A stretch of DNA of 64,000 bases from Azolla caroliniana (Eukaryota; Polypodiophyta): assembly GCA_043228905.1 (NCBI GenBank), contig JBHGNT010000011.1, positions 5,456,001-5,520,000 of the forward strand, in the 5' to 3' direction. Below are positions 24,317 through 34,235 of the stretch, piece by piece. A program made the position numbers and the translations under genes. The notes under the pieces are model-generated. The model searched no databases, was not told the origin of the DNA, and saw nothing but the letters and a program-made list of their open reading frames with translations. Position 1 is the first letter of the stretch. Every line of letters starts with the position of its first letter.

Positions 24317-25124
24317 TGACGGGAACTCAAGGCTCCTTATGTCCAACGCTCGGCCACAACCGAGATTCTTTTCATACACAGAAAACAGGAAACGAAAAAC
24401 ACGACACAAAGGAGAGGAATATACACAGGAGGTTTACGTGGAAAACCCCAAACTAGGGGAAAAACCACGGCAGCCCACATGCTGCAAACTGTCACTATGT
24501 AAGAATGTACAAAACAGTGAGTTCACGGAGGCAACGACCTCGGACTCATGATCTTCGCCATAGGCGGCGGTTACAACAGAGGCATCGACCTCTTTCTCTC
24601 TCTCTCTCTGTACAACGTTACGTACTGTCTTTGCTTCTTGCACCAACAAGAAAAATAACAACATCATAATATTAGTTTGCCCTAAGTCATATTTATACTA
24701 ATATGACTTTTTGGCTATTTACAAATATAGCCACAATGGGCTCTCAGAAACATATTTACGAATATGTCTCTTCCTTCGGTTCATACCGGGTCTGCACCAT
24801 CCGGCTCTCCGTAGCCGGGTACTCCTCATCTGGTTCATACCGGGCCTGCACCATCCGGCTCTCCGTAGCCGGGTACTCCTCATCCGGTTCATACCGGGCC
24901 TGCACCATCCGGCTCTCCGTAGCCGGGTACTCCTCATCCGGTTCGTACCGGGCCTGCACCATCCGGCTCTCCGTAGCCGGGTACTCCTCATCCGGTTCAT
25001 ACCGGGCCTGCACCATTCGGCTCTCCGTAGCCGGGGTCCTCCTCATACGGTTTCGGCCTCGGCCGAGTTTGTTCATCGTCACTGATCTTCTCCCTTCCCA
25101 TCCGGAGGGACCTGTCTCCCAACA
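24317..25124 (-). mobile_element. Solo LTR S1 (copia-type S family) in L1c
   Basis: An 808-bp LTR read on the minus strand, from TGTTGGGAGACAG to TTCCCGTCA, flanked by the 5-bp duplication TCTAG (24312-24316, 25125-25129). Internal landmarks are a 54-bp tandem repeat, a TATA-like AGTATAAATATGA, a GA run and CCACGTAAACCTCCTG near the end. Excision in silico restores the L1c RT frame. Copies S2 and S3 elsewhere in the window confirm the family. Confidence 0.92.
24776..25040 (-). repeat. 54-bp tandem repeat in S1 LTR, about five copies
   Basis: GC-rich units containing GGTTCATACCGGGCCTGCAC and CCGGCTCTCCGTAGCCGGG repeat with a period of exactly 54 bp. S2 (52155-52315) has about three units and S3 (63651-63775) about two and a half. 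Since 54 is divisible by 3, several frames are open on both strands; these ORFs are artefacts. Confidence 0.9.
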
Positions 25125-26880
25125 TCTAGGATGCTCCGATTTCTAACGAAACTTGTCTGGGACGGATGAATGAGTTGAGGGAGAAGTAGAGTTAAACGGC
25201 GTGCCACGATTTTTGCGAGCAACTTATAGATAGTATTGAGAAGAGTAATGGGCCACCACTTGTGAATGTCATTGGCATTCCCACCACTTTTAGGAATGAG
25301 ATGTATCATCCCCTGTCCAAATTCCTCCAGCATGCTTCCAGAGGTGATGATCTCCTCATATGCTTGGAGGAGGTCTTCTTTAATAGTGCCCCAAAGGCAT
25401 GTGAAAAAGTGCGGGGTGAGACCGTCAATTCCGGGGTAGCTCTCGGCATCTAAATCAGTGAGGGCCTCCCATATCTCAATGATTGACAGGGGACGCACAA
25501 GCCAGGTATTCATTTCCGGTGTGACTTTTTCAGGTATGCTTTGGAGGATAATATCATCGCTTATGTCTTCCCATGTAGCTATCATGTCTTCGGTAAGTAG
25601 GCGGCTATAATACCTTGTGGCAATATTCCTCATTTCGTCGCCATCCTCAGTGATTGTTCCATCCTTCCGGTTGAGGCTGCGCATCACAGTTCTAGCATGC
25701 CTTGGGCCTTTGGAGCAGAAGAATTCTTTTGTGGTTTTGTCCCCTACTCGAATCCATTGCGCCATGTTGCCATGAAACTCCATGTCATATATTGCCTTTT
25801 TGGCCATGCTAAGTTCCTGTTTGGCCGTGGCGACTTGTCCTGCGATCCAACTACAGGATGGGTATCTCTGTTGGAGTCGTTGTAAGGCTATTAGTCCCCG
25901 TTTTGTCCTCTATCGCTTCTCCTGAGCATCCTTGCGTCTGGTCTTGACAATCTCATGTAGGAGAGTAGAGGCTCTTGTTAATTTAGCTAAAAGTTTGTCC
26001 GATGCTGATGAGCCATTGACGGGTAATGACCATTGGTTGGATAGTTGGTCCTTCACGTCTATAAGTGTGTAAATAGTGTGTGGGATGCGAGTCTGGAATG
26101 GGCCCCATTTTCGGTGCAATTGAAAATGACCAGCTACTGGGTAATGGTCAGAGAAAGTCGTGCCTGGAGTTATGCGACACCACCCTCCCTTCGCTTCTAA
26201 AGCCTCGCCCACATAAATGCGGTCAATGCGAGATAGGGTGGGTCCACTTTTCCGCTCGTCTGATCGGGAGAATAGGAGAGAATCCCTTTTCCGTTGGAAG
26301 TTGGCAGAATGCCAGATGTCTCGTAGGTTAAGGTGGACACATAGCTTCTCCCATTGTTTGCGTTCCCTTCCTTGTAGAACTATGGGGTTGTTGTTGGAGC
26401 TATCATGAATGGATTCGATCATATTAAAATCCCCTCCAATGCACCACTCTTCCGCACCCACTACTTGTAGGCAGATGCGGTCCCAGAATGTTGCTCTTTC
26501 TATTCTGTTATTTGGAGCATAAACATTCATGAAGTTCCATCGTTGCCCTTGGATGGTTAGCGTGCAAAAATGTGCCCTACCAGGTATAAGTGATTCTTGG
26601 TGTATTAAGCCTTGGGCTAGATGTTCCCGAATCAAAGTGCAAATACCACCATGATTTCCATCCTCCCCAATTGCTGGCTCCCAAATCGTTCGCCATGATC
26701 CTGGTAGAAGGTCTCCGACTTCCTTTAACAGTGTGCTATCGAGGTGGTGTTCCTGCAACATGATGATGTCAGCACCACTCCCTAGTAAATGTTCTTCAAT
26801 ATCCCTTCTTAGTTTCCATCTATTTTGCTGGTCTAGTCTACTTCTGAGTCCTTGCACGTTCCATGTTATAAGCTTCATAC

Positions 26881-28614
26881 TCATGCAATGGGGTGGGAGG
26901 TTGCCAGTTGTGCCTGGTGCTTTGTACAACAGGTCGTGAGTGGGGAGCACTCACCATTTAGACATCCAGTCATTTCCAGGGATGGAATAGTGGTCCACAT
27001 CCATGAGTGGAGTTTGTGGGCTATCTTGTGGGCTTCAATCGCCCCTTCATGCTTCTCATAGAAATAGACAAAGCTTGGAGTTAGTTGGGTATTTATGATA
27101 GTCTGCAGGTGGATGTGGCAAAGATGGGGGTCCTCTTCATCCATGGTGCACCAGAATTCAGTGTTATGCCAATGTTGCTTTAGTTCATTCATGAGCTCTT
27201 CATCTCTTATTTGTGCTACAAAGCACGCTGCTTGGCTACATAACATATCTTTAATCTTGGATTTCGACCAATCTTCCTGAGTCGGAAGCAAGAGTGGAAA
27301 GGAGATTGAGGTCGTCGGAACTCCGTTATTGTGCACCGCTGATACATGTACCCTTATTTTTTTCATTGTCTTGAGCCCTATACCTAGCCATTTGAAGGCA
27401 TTTTGTGGGTGTGGTTCAAGGTCTTGGCTAGAGGAAGCACACTCATTTGTGTCCGGGACGACTATGATTTGAGGCGTAACATTCACACTTCTGCCTTGGG
27501 TTGTTGCTTCTGCATTGGGTGTCGTTCCACTCAAGCTCCTTATTAGGGTCTTTACATGACTTATTCGTCTGCATTTCCCTGTTTTGTAAGCTTTAACGAG
27601 AACTTTCTCTTGGGTGCTTGGTGTCGCCTTAGGTCGTTCCTTGGGGCTTACGAAAGAACTAGGGGAATGCTCATCTGTGGGGGGGAGCTCTTGTAGTAGA
27701 TCAAAGCGATTGGGGCTCATAGGCGATGGAGGATTTTGTGCCGGTGATGTTTTTCGAAGGACATGGGTTTTTTCCACCACTCGCCATTCCATCACAGCCT
27801 TGTCGGGTCGTGGTGGGGGAGGCTTTTGATGTCTTATGGTATCCTGACCTTCCAGAGTCTCCTTTGTAGGATCTTTAATACGTCTTGTGGGGCAATTCTT
27901 TTTTAAATGACCAAGTTTTTTGCATGCAAAACATTGCCCCGGTGCGCCAATCACTTCTATGCGTTGTTCAATTCGCATTCCGTTTTTCCTGGGAATGAGG
28001 ATCTTGGAGGGAAGTTTATTGATGTCCTGCACCAAGAGGCGGATAGAGGGAGGGCCTAGGTGCTTCTTTAGTCTGTCTGCTAGCGTTAGTTCCTCATCCA
28101 ACATCATCCCAAAGGAGTTGCCAATAGTAGGAAGTAACATGTTGTATTCTAAGGATAGTCCAGGAAACAACATTGTTACCTTTTTTATGGACTCATCCTG
28201 TTGTGCGGCTTTCTCTGGGTTAAAACCATGTGTCCATTTACGCATGAACAACCATGTATTTCGGACCTGGCAGGGGGAAACTGCTATGAGGTTCGTTGCA
28301 GACTCCTTGTCTTCTAGTATGATTTGATAGAAGCCTTTACCAAGCGGTTGGACTTCTTTTATACCACGGAGTTGTGAATGAAATTGAGCTTGCAACATAT
28401 ATCGCAACTACCCTCTGTTTGGTCGTGATCCCATCACTCGGCATATGACCGCTATTCGCTCAAGGCGCTCTATCTCTTTCTCAAGTAGAAGCATCTCTTC
28501 GTTGTTGAAAATAATCTCAACAGGACCCCCGCTATTAGAGATGTTTTTTCCGTTATCGATCGAGGGGCTTGTTGGTGCAATGTGTTCGACAGTGGCGATG
28601 TTTGAAGGTGCCAT
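26881..28614 (-). pseudogene. L1c ORF1: DUF4283-like CCHC protein, one nonsense codon
   Basis: It reads from 28614 to TGA at 26881-26883, interrupted only by TAG at 28408-28410, just after V-I-C-R-V-M-G-S-R-P-N-R-G (D expected in L1b). The DUF4283-like region is followed by the knuckle C-F-A-C-K-K-L-G-H-L-K-K-N-C near 27920, then a long Pro/Ser-rich linker. The C-terminus is related to that of L1b ORF1. The stop overlaps the ORF2 start (ATGA), as in L1a. Confidence 0.85.
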
Positions 28615-29385
28615 TAGTGATAAAATTGGACTGCGTCTCTTTCTCTCTTCTCCTTCTTTTTTTTTTTTTTGGGAGGGGGGGTTGTCACTTGTCTAAACTA
28701 TTGAATGGGTGTAGGAACAATTGCTAGTATTGTGTGCAATGGGGGGGGTTGTCACTCCTCGAACAGTGGGGGAGTGGGGGGGTTTCACTCCTCAAAGGTT
28801 GGGTTCACTCCTCGAACTCTGTGTGTGTGTGTGTGGGGGGAGGGGGGGGGGTTCACTCCTCGAACAGTGTTTTGGGAGGGGGGTTCACTCCTCAAAACCT
28901 GCTCCTCCTCGAACAGTGGGGGAGGTGTGAGAGGAAACCCTAAATGATGGCCTCCTCACGAAACTGAGGAGGGCGATGCAACAACGGCGGGGAGGAGAGG
29001 CGTCTGTGTCAATGAGCAGTGGGAGGCTTATGGACCCTCACGTTTCTGCTGCTTCGGCTCCAACTCCGGCTCTAGCTTCTGCTCCTGCTCCTGCTCCAGT
29101 TCGGTTTCCGTTGTCTACCGGTGCGATTCAACCCTCCTGCGCCGCTGCTCCAATCTGCGTTTCGTTCGAATGGAGTTTGTGATCCTTTTGTGTCACAAAG
29201 AGGCGTCTCTCGGCTCCTGCTTTGGCTCCGGCTCCTGCTCCAATTCCTGCTCCTGCTCCGCTGCCTACCGGCGCGAGTCAACCCTCATGCGCCGCTGCTC
29301 TGCTGTGCCGGGCGGGTCTCCGCCGGGGGTTGGCGCGCCGCTCCGCTGCACCCGCTCTACTGTTCCCGCTCTCTCTACATGAAGG
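28615..29385 (-). promoter_or_regulatory. L1c 5' UTR: G-tracts and tandem repeats
   Basis: Read on +, 28665-28935 has G-runs of 6 to 9 between repeats of TTCACTCCTCGAACAGTG (at least six). Then 29055-29385 is CpG-rich with two diverged copies of a unit (about 29055-29160 and 29213-29310) sharing CCTACCGG and CAACCCTC.TGCGCCGCTGCTC. Position directly upstream of ORF1 and the tandem arrangement suggest an internal LINE promoter. L1b lacks this block. Confidence 0.5.
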
Positions 29386-29400
29386 ATATTCATACTCATT

Positions 29401-30557
29401 AAATCATGTATATTGACATATACATATATGCATACACATACATACATTACATATGTACATACATATTCCACATATCACCATATATATATATGTACATATG
29501 CCTACAATGTTAAAAGTTTTACAAACATACATCCATACACATACATACATACATTACATACATGCATACACATAAATATGTTACATACACATACATACAT
29601 ACATTTCATCATAGACTACAATACATACATGTATACTTACACATACATAAATATTATGAACACACTCATGTATGCATTGTACACTATTACACATACAAAC
29701 ATACATGCATTGCATATTACATATATATACATATGTACATGCATACATGTACATTCATGCGTGTACATACATACATTGCATATGCATATATTACAATCAC
29801 ATTCATATACATTGAATCATGTACATTGTCATATATATGCATACACATATGTACATTCATACATGGACATACCTATATTCATTTATATATTGCTACTGTC
29901 TACATATACATAAATTAGATATATACATAAATATTACAATCACACATCCATACACATTGAATCATGTACATTGTCATATGGATATATGCATACACATGTA
30001 CATTCGTATATGGACATACATATCTTCATTTATACATTGCTACACATACATACACATACATACATAAGATATCTACATAGATATTATGCATATATTACAA
30101 TCACACATCAATACACATTGAATCATGTACATTTGCATATGCATATATGCATACACATATATACATTCCTACATGGACATACATATAGTCTTTTATACAT
30201 TGCTACATGTACATACACATATGTACATACATACATATATTAGATATATACACACATACGTATATATATATATATATACACCTACATATAGTCTTCTATA
30301 CATACACACACATTACATATGGATATATGCATACACATATGTACATTCATACATGGACGTATATACATATATTCATTTATACATTGCTACATATACATAC
30401 ACATATATATACATAGATATTATGCACATATTACAATCACACATCCATACACATTGAATCATGTACATTTGCATAGGCATATATGCATACACATACATAC
30501 AATCTTTTATACATTGCTACATGTACATACACATACATACATATTACAAACAAATAT

Positions 30558-30590
<33 letters not shown>

Positions 30591-30679
30591 TATACATACA
30601 TTACATATTACATATGTACATTCATATATTCATTCATTCATGTTTATTTATTGAAGCATACATATTTTATGCATACATT

Positions 30680-30725
<46 letters not shown>

Positions 30726-31072
30726 TTCATTCATGCATGCATACATTATGTGCACATACATAACATACATTCAAACATTCATGTTTTTTTATTTAGATAT
30801 TTGCCGCCTCCTCCTTTGCTCCCACCTCTTCTTTGCTCATTTCTGTGATTGCTTCTTCTCCCCTTCTTTTTGTCCTCGTTTTGCCGCTGCCTCTGTTCTC
30901 GTTTTGCCGCCGCCGCCACCGTTCGCCTTGTCGTGCCGCTTTTCCTCACCATTATTCTCTGTTGGGGCTGCCACAACTACTCTACAAATATTTTATAGGT
31001 ACACATAAGTACAAACATAAACCAACACATAAATTCTTAGCCACACACACGTACATACATACATACATACAT

Positions 31073-31157
<85 letters not shown>

Positions 31158-31469
31158 GGCCATACATACAATAAACGAAATTAATACATTACAATACAAT
31201 ATGTACATATATACACACATACCTATATACACATACATACACATTTACACATATAACACATACATACAATACAATATGTACACACATACATACATACACA
31301 TGGAATACAAACAATACATACATAAACACACACACACATGTGTAGAATATATATACACACATGTACACACATATATGTTGTATGGAACATACATACACAC
31401 ATACCTATATACACTTACATACATACACATTTACACATATAACACATACATACAATACAATATGTGCAC

Positions 31470-31504
<35 letters not shown>

Positions 31505-31675
31505 CGTGTAGAATATACATACACATATGGACACATATATATGTTGTATGGAACATACATACACACATGTACACACATATATGTTGTATGGAACATACAT
31601 ACACACATATATACACATACATACATACATACACATTTACACATATAACACATACATACAATACAATATGTGCAC

Positions 31676-31740
<65 letters not shown>

Positions 31741-32083
31741 TAGAATATACATACACATATGGACACATATATATGTGTATGGAACATACATACACACACA
31801 CACAAACATAACACACAACACACACACGAAATACATATAATAAATGCAATTAAATAAAATGCAATACAATATGTACATAATACACACATACCTATACACG
31901 CATGCATACAATCCATACAATACCTATATACAAATATAATGCACACATACATACATACATACACACATACATACAATATGTACATAATACACACATACCT
32001 ATACACACATGCATACAATCCATACAATACCTATATACACATATAATGCATACATTCATACACACATACACATAACACGATAT

Positions 32084-32121
<38 letters not shown>

Positions 32122-32155
32122 CAATTAAATAAAATAAAATACAATATGTACATAC
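29401..32155. repeat. CATA/CA-rich simple and higher-order repeats of PX
   Basis: The tract continues the simple repeat seen left of L1c. Units of about 144-168 bp starting ATTACAATCACA recur at about 29789, 29933, 30094 and 30429. Units of about 190-210 bp containing CAATACAATATGTGCACAC recur from 31201 to 31740, and two units of about 106 bp lie at 31870 and 31976. Pure (AC)n runs are at about 31076-31155 and 31687-31736. A C-rich island at 30790-30985 (CTCCTCC, GCCGCCGCCGCC) interrupts. No gene. Confidence 0.9.
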
Positions 32156-33391
32156 ATGATTATAGGGATCCTTCTAGGGATCCATGATTATATATTTCAG
32201 GATGTGGCTAAGATTTATGAAAATGAAAAAAGAGTGCATGGCATTATAACAAAGGTTCCTTTCATTATTTTTGAGGATGAGACTGTGATTAAGCGGAATG
32301 TTAAGTGGGATAGCTCAAATGATTTACTTTTGGGTTTTTGTGGGCTGAAGTCATCCAATCATCAATGTGTCTCATCATGTATGATAAAGATGGGTGACTC
32401 TAATGCTGGTTATGAAACCATTGTTAGCTCCTTTAAAGACTATGTGGTTGGACACTATGCTAGGGTGTTAATTGCGAATCCTCTTCACCCTAAACTTCCA
32501 CAATTAGTATTGGTTGTACAATGTACATGTAATTGCTTTGATGCAGATTTTGTAAAATGCCAATGGAATGAAGTGGAAACTTTATGGGAAAAACACCTCT
32601 CCACAAGTATTGGGCCAATTGTTGGACATGCATTGGATGGGGATAATAGGAGAAGAAAGATTATGCTTCAAGATTACTTAACCCCAAGCATATGCTTAAG
32701 ATATAAATTGCCTTGGGATGGTTGGATCTTCACAAGTCAAATGCATAATGATATGGTAAGTTGTCTTCATGATCAAGATTTCATCCATAATGGAAAGAAA
32801 CTTGTGAATGCACTAGATAATCCCTCAAGACAATTAGTAATTGGGGATGTATGGATCACATTGAATCATGTGTCTTTGGTATATAATAACTTCTCTATTG
32901 ATGCACATGGCTTAAGGGAATGTGATATTACGAGAGAAGATAGACAAAATTGGGTTGGAGCTCAAAGAATTGCAAGTAGAAATGTTACTAATTGTTTAAA
33001 GATGTTATACCAAGGTGGAGAAGGTGTCAAAGTAAGAGAAAGAGGCGCTTTGGGAACACATGTATACTTGCATATATTAGGTGACTATATTGATATTTTT
33101 CTATCCCCTCATGAGAGCTTATTCAAGCGTGTGGTACTTGCATCTAAAGTTGCATTCTTCTTTCAAATATGGAGATTATGGATTCTAGATAATCCAATTT
33201 ATAACTTAAAAAGTAATTTCATTAGTCGAGAAACATTTTTGGATGTACAAATATCTTGTCACTTTGTAGTTTCACTTATAAAAATGTTTCGTGACTTTTA
33301 TCTACAACGAGAATGTCCATTGCATCTCACAGGGTCTGATGGAGCTGAGATATTTTTTAGTAAAATAGGGGGAATGATTGGTATGGAGCGT

Positions 33392-34115
33392 TGTCGTGCC
33401 TTTCGGCTCCGGATCGTTGCGTGAGTCGGGTGGGAACCACCGGGGTTTTGGACTAGGAAGAGGAGAGTTTTAAGGCTAATAAGAATATAAATATGTTGTA
33501 AGAAAGAGTTATAGCAAACTCGTGAATCCCACGAGTGTATTGTATTAGATTAATCAATATGAATATAAGAATATAAACTTCGGTTGAAAGAGAATGATAT
33601 AGAATTCTCGTGAATCCCACGAGTATAGTTTATTAATTGGTGTTTTTTAGAAACATATCCAGTTTCCAAATATTTTTCACACCTATTACATTGTGCTCCC
33701 CATCCTTATGTAGTGATGGGAGAGACTAAGCATAGCTACATGCTTTTTTTCTAATATGTTCATGCGCTTTTATTTGCTAAATATAGTGCTCATGCACGCT
33801 AGATGTGCATGAGTCACTTTTTAGTTGCTTGCGTTTTTCTATAAAATATTCACGCACTCTAAAAATGCACGATTTACCTTTTAATAAAGGTAGGTGCAAA
33901 TAAAGCACTTATAGTTATTAAATCTATTTATAGAACACTAAAGATAAGGTAGTATAATGGTAAAGTTGAGGTTTGGCTACGTGGAGGTACAGGGTTTGAA
34001 TCCTGCCCTATGCACGTGATAAATATCTTGATATATTATTTTATTTATTTATATGTAATTAAATCGGTTATATTATTTTTACTTTTTCACGTAGTGTACG
34101 AAATACACTACGACA
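33392..34115 (-). repeat. TRG 3' LTR (left)
   Basis: 724 bp, ends TGTCG...CGACA. Its plus-strand right end contains a tRNA-like module (33943-34014) and a terminal hairpin CGTAGTGTA/TACACTACG (34091-34113). Two copies of the inverted motif CTCGTG-AATCC-CACGAG lie at about 33519 and 33610. Confidence 0.92.
33943..34014 (+). ncRNA. tRNA-like module with Pol III A and B boxes in TRG LTR
   Basis: Box A TAGTATAATGG (33950-33960) fits TRGYNNARNGG at all positions. Box B GGTTTGAATCC (33993-34003) differs from GGTTCGANTCC by one base, and the diverged copy at 57870 has the exact consensus. The box spacing (32 nt) and overall length (about 72 nt) fit a tRNA gene, and a TTTT terminator lies at 34039-34042. 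The acceptor and anticodon stems pair poorly, so it is a tRNA-derived promoter-like relic rather than a tRNA. It runs opposite to gag. A second copy is at 36592-36663 in the other LTR. Confidence 0.65.
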
Positions 34116-34235
34116 CTCGCCCCCTCCGAACCCGCACATCCTCCGGTATGTGCCGAAGTTGCCGATGCTCGTTGTCTCCCCTTCATCCTCCGTTTGTCCC
34201 GCTATGTCAACTTTGTCTCTCCATTTTGAGTAGAC

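Larger units (their letters stand above)
21772..26884 (-). pseudogene. L1c ORF2: endonuclease/reverse transcriptase, broken
   Basis: It starts at 26884 (M-S-M-K-L-I-T-W-N-V-Q-G) overlapping the ORF1 stop as ATGA. Endonuclease motifs Q-E-H-H-L, G-G-D-F-N-M and S-D-H-Y-P are intact. TAG at 25910-25912 interrupts the frame after the endonuclease. The S1 solo LTR (24317-25124) then splits the RT between R-S-I-L-D and N-L-F-S-F-W-E; LTR plus TSD is 813 bp, so the frame is kept. TAG at 24059-24061 replaces Q in R-Q-G-C-P. The catalytic box is F-A-N-D instead of F-A-D-D (about 23925). A frameshift near 23450 precedes the last 547 codons, which keep the zf-RVT motif (C-V-E-C...H-A-L-W-D-C). Confidence 0.88.
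21709..29385 (-). mobile_element. LINE L1c (related to L1b), decayed, with solo LTR S1
   Basis: A minus-strand LINE between 15-bp duplications at 21694-21708 and 29386-29400. It holds ORF1 (28614-26881), ORF2 (26884-21772), a long G- and CpG-rich 5' UTR (28615-29385) and a poly(A) tail (T-run at 21706-21716). Without S1 and one TSD it is about 6.9 kb, close to L1b. Two nonsense codons, at least one frameshift and a changed RT catalytic box show it is inactive. Confidence 0.85.

Noticed and set aside
24776-25040. CRISPR-like regular repeats
   Set aside because: The units are directly adjacent with no variable spacers, and the setting is a plant LTR.
24703-25146. Frames of 93-147 codons with 18-residue repeats on both strands
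   Set aside because: The 54-bp LTR repeat is divisible by 3, so several frames stay open; the same repeat in S2 and S3 shows no conserved frame.
20037-32113. Many open frames coding for Cys/Val/Met-rich or Thr/His/Ile-rich peptides
   Set aside because: They follow exactly the CA/TG and CATA simple repeats, occur in several frames at once and have no domain.
33943-34014. A functional tRNA gene
   Set aside because: Box A and B match, but the acceptor and anticodon stems pair poorly and no clear anticodon loop is formed.
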